Shown here piece by piece: positions 1-13,140 of a DNA stretch of 64,000 nucleotides. The DNA lies in assembly GCA_030562195.1 (NCBI GenBank), contig CM060199.1, forward strand, positions 33,624,338 to 33,688,337. Reading direction: 5' to 3'. The stretch's first letter is position 1. Each line of letters starts with the position of its first letter. The stretch comes from Nipponacmea schrenckii. Its lineage: Eukaryota; Mollusca; Gastropoda; Lottiidae. Below the pieces are notes generated by a model. The model ran no database searches and was not told the DNA's origin. It worked only from the letters and a program-made list of their open reading frames with translations. Position numbers and translations under genes: made by a program.

Positions 1-351
1 GTCTCAATAAAATGTGAAATGTTTGTTTTATAGTGAAGAATTAGCTTTTTTATCCTTCTTCTAACACAATCAGTCTGATTCTATTACACTAATGTTGTCC
101 TTGAAGTAGAATTGTCTACAATCGTATGACCTTTTTAAAAATTCTTCAAAATAGTCAACCAAACCTTTACAATATATCACAATCGATTCCAAACAATATA
201 AAGTATCTTTTACCGTTAGTTATCTGAATAGTTTTCTACCACAGGCCTGTCCTGATGATGTTTTGTTTAAATATAATAAAACTGATGAAGGACATTGTGG
301 TATATCAAAACCTAAAGTATAGCAATATTTTCGGTTTCGCTGTCCTACTAA

Positions 352-408
352 ATAGAGTGCAGAAGAGTAGGGCGTAAAACTCCGTTCATTTCATTTCATT
401 TCCTACTA
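352..408 (+). repeat. SINE 3'-tail fragment
   Basis: The stretch 'gtgcagaagagtagggcg' followed by 'aaaactccgttcattt' matches the 3' end of the SINE copies at 48984-49290 and 31253-31425, which read gtgcagaa...ggactccattca. Only about 50 bp of the family remains, ending in a run of ATTTC repeats. It is a fragment, not a gene. Confidence 0.5.
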
Positions 409-1985
409 AATAGAAGATACGCAAACATATTTCCATATAATGTGCAAAATGTAAGAGAAAGCAAAATCACGGGTTGAAACATTTCTTTTTCTGTGGAATG
501 ATATTGATGCAATTTACAGACCAGTATTTACTTATATAATAGAAACGAGGTTACTGTTGTGATCACAATAACACGAACCGGCCTTTTTTTTAGCTTAAGT
601 CCCCTGTAATACCAAAGGAGCTTTAGTGAGAAAATGACAACCTAGTGTTTGACCTAGCAAGAGATATTATAAAAGAGCTTTTAATTCTCTCGAAGCATCA
701 TTACATACACATGATGTGAACCATATTTACAAAGAACGGAAAAGCTTCTTAAAGATTGAGTAAACTGTAATGCGCTCTAAATATGACCGTGGGATTATAA
801 TACTCAAAACAATACAATATCGACATAAGCTGAATGTCCGAACAGTAATCAAGGGAATTCTAAGACGATTGGCTGTCTGAAAGTGACTATCTTGTAGATC
901 ACTGGGGAACATTTTAACCTTATAAAAATGGATGAACGTTTATGTAACGCCAGTATTACATTTAGTCTACTTAAAATAAAAGTATCCTAGGATATTAATT
1001 GTAGTGCAATAAAGATTACATTAATGGTCCGAAACAATTCTTGTCCAAACGACATTTATTATATCCTCATTATAACACATATATACCTAAAACTATTCTA
1101 TCGCTTACAAGAGTTGAATTCGCAACAGATCGCAATATCTTTTTGAGGATTTCGGATTTTAATTTTTTGATGTACACGAGTGGAGATAGAAATTATTATT
1201 TTGAATGAATTGAATTATTCCATTAAATTTTGGAATATATTACAAAAAATAGACCATTAAGATTTACAATTTCATGAATGACATTTCAATGTATAAGCTT
1301 AAAATAATCCAACTTGGTCCCTTGATGTCATTTTGTACTCTTGAAGTTGTTTGTGCGTCACACCAGTTTGGCAGCTAAATTGTACTGATTTGATCCTTAT
1401 CATAGGTACTACAATGTTCTCCTTTTAACCTCAGATAAGACCTTTGTCAACCTTCTTTTATCACCTATTTAATAACAGAGTTTCGACTCTTGGGATACGT
1501 GTTCACTGTTTCAGGAATCGAGTCATTATGATAAATATGAAGGTCGAGTCGACATTACTTTTCAATAAACTTCTGGAGAAGAAGTCAATGATTCAGAAAG
1601 CCCAGGCGAGCTCTACATCTATTACCAAACTATGGAATATCGCTGTACAGCCATTAAAAATCAATAAAACGAAATTCTGGCTGACTTTCTGGTCGTCCCA
1701 AAGCACTGGGTGATACAGATTCAATTATAACAGATAAAAGCTTTCCTCGCTATATTCCTTAACGGTTTTGTAAACAAATCATGTTCCAGTAAACAGATCA
1801 ATATACACTGATAATCATATATATGAGGATACTTTATCTCATAACGACATGCATTAAAATGAACATGGTACAGCTTTTAGGAATTAAAATAACAATATAG
1901 TGAGTAATGCTGGTTTTATAGACCTGTAAATCGTATTATATTAGACTAACTCTCTAATAGAGGCTTTAGAACACATTATTTTATG

Positions 1986-2134
1986 TAACACGACAACAAA
2001 GTTTCCAGCGACATACATTAAAATGAACGACAACAAAGTTTTCAGCGACATACATTAAAATGAACATGTGACAGCTTTCAGGCAAAGTTTCCAGCGACAT
2101 ACATTAAAATGAACATGTGACAGCTTTCAGGCAT
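1986..2134. repeat. Local tandem triplication, ~55-bp unit
   Basis: Three consecutive copies share 'agcgacatacattaaaatga', with spacer text around 'acaaagtttccagcg' and 'acatgtgacagctttcaggc'. A more diverged copy (acatgcattaaaatgaacat) lies at about 1848. No coding potential is seen. Confidence 0.75.
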
Positions 2135-5100
2135 TAACGAAGTGAAGTCATTAAACGGTTTAATTTAAGTCCAAGAACCACAGACGTTTTAATGGAATGT
2201 GGTAAATCGGTGCTATAACTGTCCGATACACACAAGACCATTAAGGGCAGGGTGTGTTTACCTGTATTTTTATCCATAAGCAGAGGAGTCTATTATTATC
2301 TATTTCCAGTAATTGGAACAATTACAAATTGAAATAAGAAAAATCAATAAGTGTGGACTAATTAACAGATTTTCCCACTACAATAATCTATAATCTCCAC
2401 ACCATAAACAGCGAAATAACAGTAACTTATTTCAGAAAAGAGTTGAAACACAATAAACAATACATAAGATTTATTCAAACAATTTTACATTAAAATGTAT
2501 ATTTAGTGTTTTTATTTCTGCTTTGTCACAGCGAAGAGTATGGAAATTATAGTCAATAATCTACGGGTCGCCAAAATAATGAGACCCAAAAAACTTTACA
2601 TTTGAAAAATCACTACGAGAATTATCTAACACGACTCGGGTTATCAATGCTGTGCTAAACGTTTTCAAAAGTAATAATTGATATATTATACTCTTAATAA
2701 CTAATATTCTAAACTACGTGTACGCACATGCCGGAACACAAAAAAATCAACAGCTGAAACTGAGCTGGACAGTCTGAATAAACTTTATAATATATCATTT
2801 TTACGTAGCATGACAATCGCAACTAAATCTTCGAAACATACATTATAAACTAGCAGAAAATAACATACAAAGCGGTGATATCCACCCCATAAACGAAATA
2901 ACAGTAACATAGCATAACGGAAGAACATAACATTTCGTTCGTAAAAGCAGTACGTAGGTTTATAACAAGAAAATGATTCGATCCAGATATAACATATTGT
3001 GTAAATTCTCATCTATCAGAACAGAGAGTATATACTGGTAAAAGATGAAGAAGAAATTCGTGAATAAGTGTATCATGGATAGATATTGGACTAATGCAAA
3101 GACCGTAATCCATCTTATATAGATCAGCTCCAAATTACGTCAAAATATTTTTAAATATATTCTACACAACCGCATTACAGATATGAAACTAAGTGAGAAT
3201 GATTTTTCTGGCATGTTTATGGACTGTTTTATTCATATCGATCATAATTCATCAACATTCTAGTCACATATACAGACAAAACATTCATTACACGTAAAAA
3301 CAAAATTATCACATTTCTCAATAAGGATCAATTCTAGATTAAAATCGTGACCAAGATGTGGATATTAGGTTTTGTTTGAAGAAAAGCCAAGTCCATACTA
3401 ACATCCGTTTTATTGTTCGTTATGGCTTCATTACAGAGTTAACGGTTATTGAAAAATAATGAAAGGTTCCGTGTAGAAGGCTACAGAAATCTATGCGCCT
3501 TGAAATGTCCATATATGGGTTAAGTATCAGTACAAACCAGTCTTGTGCAATATGAGCTTAAGGCAGAAAGAAAGGATCATCGGTGAGCCACTTTTAGATA
3601 AAAGTTTAATCTTCTCGTATATTATTACCATCTGCCCAGGCAGCAACTTTTAACGTGTTGAACAGCCTTGCATATAATAAGAAAACATGTTGAAATGTTG
3701 ATACTTGAAGACCAGCAAGTCAGGAATCATGAGAGAACCTATAACCATCCAGCAGAACAAATTTATATTCAAAGAAAAAGCAAACGCTTTGATAGTATAG
3801 ATATTTAATGAGGTTTTAATTTCGCAAACTCATTGGAATTTAATTTAATTCATTGTGAATTCAGGTATATTCGGGGTGATTAGGATGTACTGTTATTTTT
3901 TATTATTATAAACAGTTGTGATGCGGCCAAACCATTTTTTAATGAAAATTTTCAAATTGTACGTTCTTTTATCATTTTAAACTTCTTGAGTGAGCGCGGT
4001 GTTCATTGGAAAATTGTATGAAATAAAACATATCTGAGCAAAAGATTGAAACTTAAGATCAATATGTTTCTTCAAAACTATTAGTGACTATGTAATGTAT
4101 TCGTCGTTAAGTATTCATTTCGAATAGCCAAGAGCACAAGAAAAAACTAAAAACAGGAAGTATCTTTTATTATAAAGGTGGAGTGATAATGAATAACAAG
4201 TAACATATTAATTAGAGCTATAGAGCTGAGTTCGTTGACATCTCTCAACCCTTATTAAATACAATCAACTTCATACTAGAGATATACTGTGTTGTTTCAG
4301 ATCATTGGTAAATTCGGAATGAAAATTGAAGTGAAAGTAAATCTTGATAGACAGAAAGAGGCCATTTCGTGCCAGTCTTGTCTTTCGTAGATTGGAAACT
4401 AATTGAACATTGATTCTTTTTTAAGAATGCCATTAGGCTTGTAGCTCGATATTTCAAACGTCTATGCCCATTATTGAAGAATACCAATTTCTCTAGGTAA
4501 GGTCGTCCATCTGATATTATTTACATTAGGCAATAAGACAGGAATCAATACAGCAGCTGAAGGCAGAAGATTTAATGAAAACAAATATAGCCAATGATTA
4601 TCCCTAGGTCTAGGAAGTAGAAGGAGAGAACTAGTTTGTTGACCATTTCTTTTTTTAATAAATCTGCGTAAACAATTCTACAATTCAGGGTGAAATCTTC
4701 CATGCTTTAAACTGCCATTCCATCATCGGAATTACAAGACATATCAATTACTCGCTTTGATCCAAACTTCTTTTGTTGTTGATAGTAAATGGTGAGCTTC
4801 TTATTGGAGAATCAACTCCTTTAACTACGGAATATGGTAACAGATCTACTGGTTTTGGCAGTGAGTTAAAATGTCACAGATGTCAAATGAAAGTGCTTTC
4901 CAAAAAGTGTATTATGCCCAAAAGTGGAATGTTTAAGTCATTCAGTTCACTTCTTATACAATTTTATGGTAAAACAGCTGCTGTTGTGTGACATGAAAAA
5001 ATTAAATCTAAAATAAGGCGGGGAGAGGTGGTTAAAAACATAATTTTAAACATATACACTGCTAACCTTCGGTGATACCTTTGCCTTATTGCTTTCATTA

Positions 5101-8100
5101 CGCTACGGGTTTAATAGATGTAGACAATAGGCCTAATGATAGAGAAACCGAAAAGTGAAATTATATAGTTTTATCACCATCTTGTAGTAAAATACAAATT
5201 TTACAGAATAACAACTAGCTAGCTTTCCTTTTATAAAGAATTATCTTGTCAAGTAGAACACTGAAATCGTTTCCGATTCCGTCATTACAACTAGTAAATG
5301 GTAAATATCTTTGTCTATATCATATGACGTAATAAATCTAGCGTTACAATATATCACGTTAGGGCCTACTAGTGCTGACATGGCAGTGATAAAAGCACAA
5401 TCTACGATCTACTATATTAAATAATTATAGAAAATCAATCATATTCGATAAGGCAATCAGAAATGAACGGAAATAAAATGTGTTTTGAATAAAATGCTTC
5501 CACTTGCAAGAAATGATTTCAGTTACTTCCATTTCCTATCAGCGGGAGAATTGAAAAACATTCGATATAAAATGTATTTAATCTAATCCTAAAATATCAA
5601 TCTTTTAATGGAGATTCTCCTCGAGAATGTAGTTACTAAGTTTAGACATCTTTATTATCACATCAGGAAATTTTTCAAATCGCATCGAATATGTCTTCTA
5701 CAAAATATTTTTTTTTTTAAAAGATACATAGCTTTATTTTCCTTTAATCATACACGTATATAAATATTCGATAATTGCACTTCGTCAGAACTTATATGAA
5801 TCAAAAGTAGCAAAAGTTAAAAGTCCCTAATTAACTCCTAATCAGTCTAATTACAAAGAGAATTTTGTCGCCTGACCCGATCAAGAAACATCATTAAGTC
5901 TCTTTTTTTCTATTAGCCCACCCACGTAACCAATAAAATATTATGTAGTCACTCTAATAATACACGCATGCGTGGTATATCGGGGCCGCGGGGGACACTT
6001 TTGAATTCTATTTGTGACATTCAGATCCTTCGTTCAATGTCTGTAGTATAGATCCTGCAATTCCAAAACGACTTATGACCAAGCTCCCTCATCCCACAAT
6101 TTGTAATCATTATACATTCCTCTCTGATAGTGAAACGCTTTTATAAAGCCTCCATGATGAACTCACTATACCAAACGTTTGGTGACTGCTTTTAAAAAGA
6201 ATAAAAACTCTGAGTAATGTTCATGTACATGGCAGATCGCCTGTCATTACCTCCCTGAAGTAATCGTTTTGGATTTTTTTTATCATAAGTGTATATTGTA
6301 AATCGCTTTTGAAGTAGATAATTACAAATTGGAAACAGTACTTTTATAGGAGAGTATCTTAAAAGTTACAACCTTTACGCCGTAAACCGTAGCCGAATAA
6401 CGTAATAATATAAGTTATCTCCCTCTACAAAATGGAGGGGATTCTAACTAAATAAATTTAGTCCAATAACTCGACAGTGACTTATTCTGGTTATTCTAAT
6501 TTTAGTCTAGTCAACTACGATATATTTAATATAGGAATGTTCCATGTGTGCAAATTCATTGATATTCCTACCCCTTCATGAGAACCGAAGACTTGCAGTG
6601 TACGATAAATTGAGGTCTGATCAACAATCTGAAACTGCTAAGTAAAGGTTCAACACAATACCAATAACACAAACCAGATAAAAACACTGTTGGTGTTTGC
6701 AGTTTTGAAGTTGGATTGGTCTGTAAACAACTTCGCGATGGTGATGACGTAGTAATCTCTGTCCTCTATTTACACTAGGAAATTACTTATACAGCTTCGA
6801 TAGAATAGAATTCAATGTTGTTTACAAACCTTGGATGGATGTAAGCCAAAATGCCAACATAATGGGAAAGAAAGAAATTAATTTGTGTGAGAGATTATAA
6901 AACATGCTAATTTTCTCTAGCGTATTGTGCTTGTATTAACTAGAATACTTTAACAAGTACAGAATTTCCATAGACATGAAAAATTCTATCACGTTTTTCT
7001 ATCCGGTATAGCTTAAGCTGGGACAATATTTTGAATTTGAATTTAAATGTCATGCACGACCTGGAGGCTTATCTTTTGTAGTTATCTCTACAGATAGTCT
7101 TTACTGTTATAATAAGGGTGAATAAAGAAAGCTGAACGTATAAGATGTTGCGAAATGTATTAATCATGCATCTATAATAGTAGAGTACTATTCGATTAAA
7201 TCATAAAATTATGCGCCTTTGTGAACAGGAATAATGACCTAGGTTATGGTCCGAAATACACGTGAAAAGTATTTCAAAGCATAATCTGTCTTTTTGTAGA
7301 TGTCAACAACTATTGCTGAACATGCGTTATATGTTATGCAATAGCAATTCTCGTAACCTTTGACCAAATTGTTTGCCATTGCCTTGAAACACATAAAATT
7401 ATTATTGTAATATGTAATTAAGTGGCACGAATTCGGAGAAAGGGGTTGAATAGTCATGTTTAGGAAGTTGATTAGGAAGTGTAGGATTTTGATCCTAAAG
7501 ATAAAAAACGACTAATTCCCCGAGTCGTCTGATAATTTCATGGTATAAGGTTGTCATAGAGGAATCTTAACGGGATATGAATGTCACTTGCTAAAGAAAC
7601 GAAGTCAAATATTGTCTAGCAGTACTCAAAAAAGAACAAATATTGTGATAGGATTATAGCAATGGACAAGGTCGCAATAACAGAATTGATTTGTCGATAT
7701 ACTAATAATCGAGCAACACCTATGAAATATTAATTACACACTGGAGGCTATGTTTATACGCGTTCTACATCAAATTTTCCGGTCAATATTTTGCCTTCCT
7801 GCACTTGACTGGGACAAGCATCAATTTCACAGTTGTACAACTATTATGTTGTTATGCATGTTTAAGCATGATTTAAAATATTATTGGAGTAGAGTGTTAT
7901 GTCGAAATTATTCGTTAACCTATGGAAGAGGATTACATTATAACCTGTTCTCAAGACTTCTTTAACAGGATAAAAAATGGCTTGAAATCCCTTTTTCTTA
8001 AAACTTCTTTCGTATGTAAAACTAGATTACAACGTATCTGTTTCAGTCTCCATGGCAATCCCACAAGTTTTCAACCAAAGGGTGTTAATTTAAACCTATC

Positions 8101-8118
8101 AAACTCAAATCATGTCAT

Positions 8119-8240
8119 GTAAAACCCGTTAAAAATAAGAAATTGTTGGATATCGAAACCTAAAGTAGAGCAATATGACAGAGTTTTTAGGTTTCGCTAA
8201 TCCATAATATTTTTCATTTTGACCAAGAAACGGGTTTTAC
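8119..8240. mobile_element. Small fold-back MITE-like element
   Basis: The ends are inverted repeats (gtaaaacccgtt at 8119-8130, aacgggttttac at 8229-8240), with a second nested palindrome inside (gaaacctaaa ... tttaggtttc). The unit is about 122 bp and has no coding capacity. A related internal segment (aaaacctaaagtatagcaat ... ggtttcgct) occurs near 307-345, so this looks like a dispersed family. Family assignment is not possible by eye. Confidence 0.55.
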
Positions 8241-8794
8241 GTTACAAACTTTGATTTGTTCAATATAACATAAATGGAACGGAACTTTTTCGATAAAATC
8301 TAATTTTTTTTATTAAGATTGGACAACGAGTGGCTTGTATGTTTGGTCTCATTCACTAAGCTACCTATTTCGATTTGCTTAGCATTGGCCAAGTTTTATA
8401 TTTTATTAATGGCGAAAATGGTTTGCGTTTATTTGTTTATATTCATTTAAATATCAAACAAGGATCATATATTTTTAAAGGTAATACGAAACAATGCCAT
8501 AAACGCGAAACGAACGATTGGAACTCCATAACATATTTTAATTTTAATCATTTCAAAATGATTTGTACTACAAATAGATGGTATGGTCATGTTTCAGAAT
8601 ACGCTCCTTTACAGAAATCACACGAATGTCATGAGATATGTAAATGGCTTATTAAGTGATCATCAATTATCATTTTATAATAGAGAAATTCTAATCACAT
8701 CCGTCATGATCATTTTTCTATAGATAAAGTAATAATATCGGTTCCACAGGAACAACCCACATTTAATAATAATAATGTAATATATTTTACTTAC

Positions 8795-8992
8795 CGGTGA
8801 AACATAAGAGAATCCTGTTCTTTTGGCTACTTGTTTGGCCATTGCTGGTCCACCAGGGTGGTCGAGTTCCACAAGCCATTGGTTTGTTAGTACTTCGACT
8901 GGTTCACCAACAGTCTGTTGTGATCCGAAAAAGGAAAATAGGACAACTACGGCTAAAATAGTTCTATATTTCCATATTATTAGATTAATCAT
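8795..8992 (-). CDS. Proprotein convertase-like first coding exon (signal peptide + start of prodomain)
   Basis: The exon opens with ATG at 8992 (minus) and ends at 8795 with the exact donor GTAAGT, phase 0, giving 66 residues. Residues ~10-24 are hydrophobic (RTILAVVVLFSFFG), a plausible signal peptide. Next come TNQWLVELDHPGGPAMAKQ and VAKRTGFSYVSP, the pattern of the N-terminal prodomain of S8B subtilisin/kexin convertases (furin, PC1, PC2 type): a W-[AL]-V-[EQ] strand, then a GGP-x-A helix and a [HT]GF turn. These enzymes cleave pro-hormones and growth factors at dibasic sites in the secretory pathway. The rest of the gene (prodomain end, Asp/His/Ser catalytic domain, P domain) would lie at lower coordinates or beyond the window; I did not find it. 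Open frame beyond 8795 is intron read-through. Which paralogue this is cannot be decided. Confidence 0.7.
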
Positions 8993-10224
8993 CTCAATTT
9001 GAGAGATTAAACAAGTTGAAAATTATCTTGTTTCCTTGACACGTTTCAAATTCCTTATTTTTAAATCTTGTTTTTAGGTTACTTGCTTCTGTCCTTATTG
9101 AAAATATAACGAACCAAATCTATCCCAGAAGCCAACTGCTCATCAAATATTCCAACTCTGTCCAAAGGTTCTATAGATTTATTTCATGTCAAACACTGAT
9201 CATGTGACCATTGACGTCACTAGGAAATAGAAAAATCGATGCTGGTAATGGCAGCAAGAATGACTGAGTACTGGAAGTCTCTTGTAGGTTAGCTAGCAGT
9301 AACAACACTTGCCAATCAATAATAGTATTGGAGAAACTGCCTGCTGAGTTATATAGTCAACCATTCCCATTTAGTGGTTGAAAGCTTGAAGCTCTTTTAG
9401 AAATACTTGAATGTTTGTGACACAGATCTCAATATGGCGGAAGGTGTTGATTAGAAGACAGTTGTACAAAAAAGAAATAAATCAATTTATTGGCTAACAG
9501 TTGACCCATGCCTCGTTAGATTACTTAACATAATTAATCTATTGTCAGCAGAAAATCTCTTCATATGGAAAGACCGTGATGTATTAGGCATGTGATTTAG
9601 ATAATTAACAGCGAAGAAAAAGTTTGATCAGAAATAACTCATTTCAATCAAGGTTGTTAACCGATTATGACATTATTGGTTTCTGAGACTAAAATAATTT
9701 GTCCACCATTAAAACCGAATTAGCAGTCTATTTTCATGAACGACACTTTAAGTAAAAAAGTGTTCAAACTGCTAAGTATGCCCTATATGATATATTTCTC
9801 TGACATTTAAGTCATTTATGATTGGGCTATTATGAAAGGCTTACGTAGAAAAGACGAAAGAAATCTGTCAATAAAGTTTCAATACCCCTTCTTGTAACCT
9901 TTCTCAATTCATTTTAGCCCATTGCCGTTACAAAAAGAACCAGCATAAAGCAGAATATAATTTTAACAAATTCTTTGTACATCTCTTGAACTTACGCACC
10001 TAAGCCTTCTTATATCTCAGTTATAAATGCTTTTTTATTTATATCTCTGGTATACTTGGTACTTGGCGAAAAGGAATGGATTACAGGAGAATATGATGGT
10101 TTTCTCCTTGTAATTTGTAGTTATAGTTAATAAAATAAATTCGGAAATCTTGATATTATCTCAGAATGTAAGGCTTACAGAGAAGTACATGTACCATCAA
10201 ATTATTTTAGTACGCCGTGTAATA
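8993..10224. other. Upstream region of the prodomain exon
   Basis: No coding signal. This is the presumed 5' flank of the minus-strand exon at 8795-8992. Apart from the CRE-like octamer at 9212-9219, I recognise no element; the right end runs into the 26-bp minisatellite. Confidence 0.4.
9212..9219. promoter_or_regulatory. CRE-like octamer TGACGTCA
   Basis: A perfect palindromic cAMP-response element core lies 220 bp upstream of the minus-strand ATG at 8992. In established cases, prohormone convertase genes respond to CREB; here the link is only positional. A single octamer can occur by chance. Confidence 0.3.
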
Positions 10225-11258
10225 GAAAAATGTACTAGAATGGTTTATAGAAGTGTAGTACCAAAAAGGTTTACAAAAGTGTGGTACCAGAATGGTTTAC
10301 AAAAGTGTAGTACCAGAATAGTTTATAGAAGTGTACTATCACAATAGTTTATAGAAGTGTAATATCAGAATGGTTTATAGAACTTACTGTAGTACCAGAA
10401 TGGTTTATAGAAGTGTAATAACAGAATGGTATATAGAAGGGAAATATGAGAAAGATTTATAGAAGCGTAGTAACAGAATGGTTTATAAAAGTGTAGTACC
10501 AACATGGTTTATAGAAGTGTAGTACCAGAATGGTTTATAGTAGTGTAACATCATAATACTTTATAGAAGTGTAGTACCAGAATGGTTTATATAAGTATAA
10601 TAACAGGGTGGATTATAGAAGTGTAATATCACAATAGTTTATAGAATAAAAGAATGGTTTATTGAAGTGAAATATCAGAAAGATTTATAGAAGCGTAAAA
10701 CCAGAATTTATAGAAGTGTAGTAACAGTATGGTTTATAGAAGTGTAGTTCCAGAATGGTTTATAGAAGTGAAGTACCAGAATAGTTTATAGAAATGTAAT
10801 ATCAGAATAGTTTATAGAAGCGTCGTACCAGAATGGTTTATAGAAGTGTCGCACCAGAATAGTTTATAGAAGTGTAGTACCAGAATGGTTTATAGAAGTG
10901 TAATAACAGAATGGATTATAGAAGTGTAATAACAGAGTGGTTTATAGAAGTGTAATATCAGACTGGTTTATAGAAGGGCAGTAACAGAATGGTTTTAAGA
11001 AGTGTAGTACCAACATGTTTTATAGAATTGTAATATCAGAATGGATTATAGATGTGTAATATCAGATTAGTTTATAAAAGTATGATAACAGGGCGGATGA
11101 TAGAAATGAAATAACAGAACGGTTTATAAAAGCGTAATATGAATGGTTTATAGGATTTGTAATAACATAGTGGTTTATTGAAGTGTAATATCAGAATGGT
11201 TTATAGAAGCGTAGTAAAAGAATGGTTTATAGACGTGTTGTACCAGAATGGTTTATAG
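10225..11258. repeat. 26-bp minisatellite, array A
   Basis: About 35-40 diverged copies of a roughly 26-bp unit close to 'gtagtaccagaatggttt' + 'atagaagt', with variants such as gtaatatcagaatgg. Open frames across it are by-products of the period. The array stops abruptly at the palindrome at 11259 and resumes about 1 kb later (array B). Confidence 0.93.
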
Positions 11259-11420
11259 AAGCAATAAACGGTCACCCTATGGCGGTTATGGTCGTATATC
11301 AGGACAAAGGTTGGATGGAAAATTGAATGAATGCGCGTTAGCGCATTTATGATTAATTTTCCATCCAACCTTTGTCCTGATATACGACCATAACCGCCAT
11401 AGGGTGACCGTTTATTGCTT
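11259..11420. repeat. Perfect 66-bp-arm palindrome (giant hairpin)
   Basis: The left arm 11259-11324 and right arm 11355-11420 are exact reverse complements over 66 bp; the ends read aagcaataaacggtcaccct and agggtgaccgtttattgctt. The 30-bp centre contains a further small stem, aatgcgc/gcgcatt. The arms are richer in G+C than the surroundings. No open frame or family is recognised. The element sits exactly at the end of minisatellite array A. Confidence 0.95.
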
Positions 11421-12304
11421 ATATTTACATTTTCAAAACCTGTCACCACGACAAATTCTACTCTTTGCGTGAAAATTTCATATTACCCGCCTTTGTCGCT
11501 GGAGTTGATCTTGTTGATGGAATAGCCATTTTCTTTTCGTCAGAAAATAGTTCGCGGGGGAAAGCTCTCAAAATGTAAGAAAAAACAGTGTTTATCTCAA
11601 TTTTATGTTTAATCTTTATAAATCAATTCATTTATCAGTATATATAAAACATTTTGGTATGAATTCCGTCTTTAACGATGAAAAGCAACAAAATCATGAA
11701 ATTTAATGAACGCGGATACAATTGAGCAACGGAGAGGTGATTCGGCTAGACCTGACCGCATGTAAACAAGTAGGAAAGTTGAGAAAATGAAAGAAACTAT
11801 AAAGACCAATCTAGAAGAAGGCCCGCACCATATGTTGATAGGTGACCACAGTTTACACTCAATTCAGTTAATTTTCAGCAAAAGTATAGTATTTTGAAAC
11901 TTAATATTAAACAATCCATAAACCTGCACTTTTAGGCTCTAACTGAAGCGAGTAACTAGGTCAAATGGGTCTACGGCTATGGCCAGTGCACTCAGGCCTA
12001 ATTCGATTGAGTTCTATCGCATTTTGCCAATTATTCTTGTATGAGACTGTGAGTATTAGATTGGCTTTGGGTTAGGCTAATGGAAACTTTATTACATATT
12101 AGAATTCAACATTAAAATTGGAATTTTACGTTCAAGCGTGAAAATGATCGACGTTAATAGCGCGACGGCCTTGTTTATTTACATTGGTTACCGTGTATTA
12201 CTACGCATAATGTTTTGGTGATGAGGCAATGGCAGTTATTGTCTCATAAACGCCACACGTATTAACATTAGTCCAATGGAGAAAAACAATAGCTAATGTA
12301 AATA
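11421..12304. other. Unique DNA between the two minisatellite arrays
   Basis: About 0.9 kb of non-repetitive sequence without a recognised gene. Its edges carry a short inverted match (tatatttacatt at 11420-11432, aatgtaaatata near 12297-12308). This may mark an inserted element covering the palindrome and this stretch, or may be chance. Confidence 0.4.
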
Positions 12305-13140
12305 TAGAAAAGTAATATCAGAATGGTTTATAGAAATGTAAAAACAGTATGGTTTATTGAAGTGTAATATCAGAATAGTTTATAGAAATGTAATAGTAGA
12401 ATGGTTCATAGAAGAAGAGTAATAGAATGGTTTATAAAAGTATAATAACAGAATGGATTATAGAAATGAAATAACAGAACGGTTTTCAAAAGCATAATAA
12501 CAAAATGGTTTATGAGAAGTACATTAACATAATGGTTTATAGAATTGTAATAACAGAATGTTTTATTGAAGTGTAATATCAGAATGGTATACGGAAGTGT
12601 TATACCAGAATGTTTTTTTTAGGCTAGAAGTGTAATATCAGAATAGTTTATAGAAGTGTAGTAAAAGAACGGTTTATAGAAGTGTAGTAAGAGAATGGTT
12701 ATTATAAGATTAATATTGGAATAGTTTATAGAAGTGTAGTACCAGAATGGTTTATAGGCTAGAAGTGTAATGTCAGAATAGTTTATAGAAGCGTAGTACC
12801 AGAATGGTTTATAGAACTGAAGTACCAGAATTTCATAGAAGTGTAATATCAAAATATAGAAATGTAATGGAATTTAGGAATGTAATAACAGAATGGATTT
12901 TAGGAATGTAATAACAGAATGGATTTTAGGAATGTAATAACAGAATGGATTTTAGAATGTAAAAACAGAATGGATTTTAGGAATGTAATAACAGAATGGA
13001 TTTTAGAATGTAATAACAGAATGGATTTTAGAATGTAATAACAGAATGGATTTTAGGAATGTAATAACAGAATGGATTTTAGGAATGTAATAAAAGAATG
13101 GATTTTAGGAATGTAATAACAGAATGATTAATAGGGTTCA
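12305..13140. repeat. 26-bp minisatellite, array B
   Basis: Same family as array A at first (agaatggtttatagaagtgt variants). From about 12866 to 13125 it changes to a homogenised sub-array of 'ggattttaggaatgtaataa' + 'cagaat', roughly ten near-identical copies. The homogeneity of the last part suggests recent expansion. Confidence 0.92.

Larger units (their letters stand above)
1..8794. other. Gene-poor stretch, no recognisable exon
   Basis: AT-rich DNA with only short open frames, none of which resembles a protein family I know. If the prodomain exon at 8795-8992 (minus) belongs to a gene running leftward, this would be its first intron, but I could not find a convincing second prodomain exon here. 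Small features inside (a SINE tail, a local triplication and a fold-back element) are listed separately. Confidence 0.5.

Noticed and set aside
7750..8659. Three plus-strand frames of 66-94 codons
   Set aside because: No family resemblance, no consistent splice context, and one overlaps the MITE flank.
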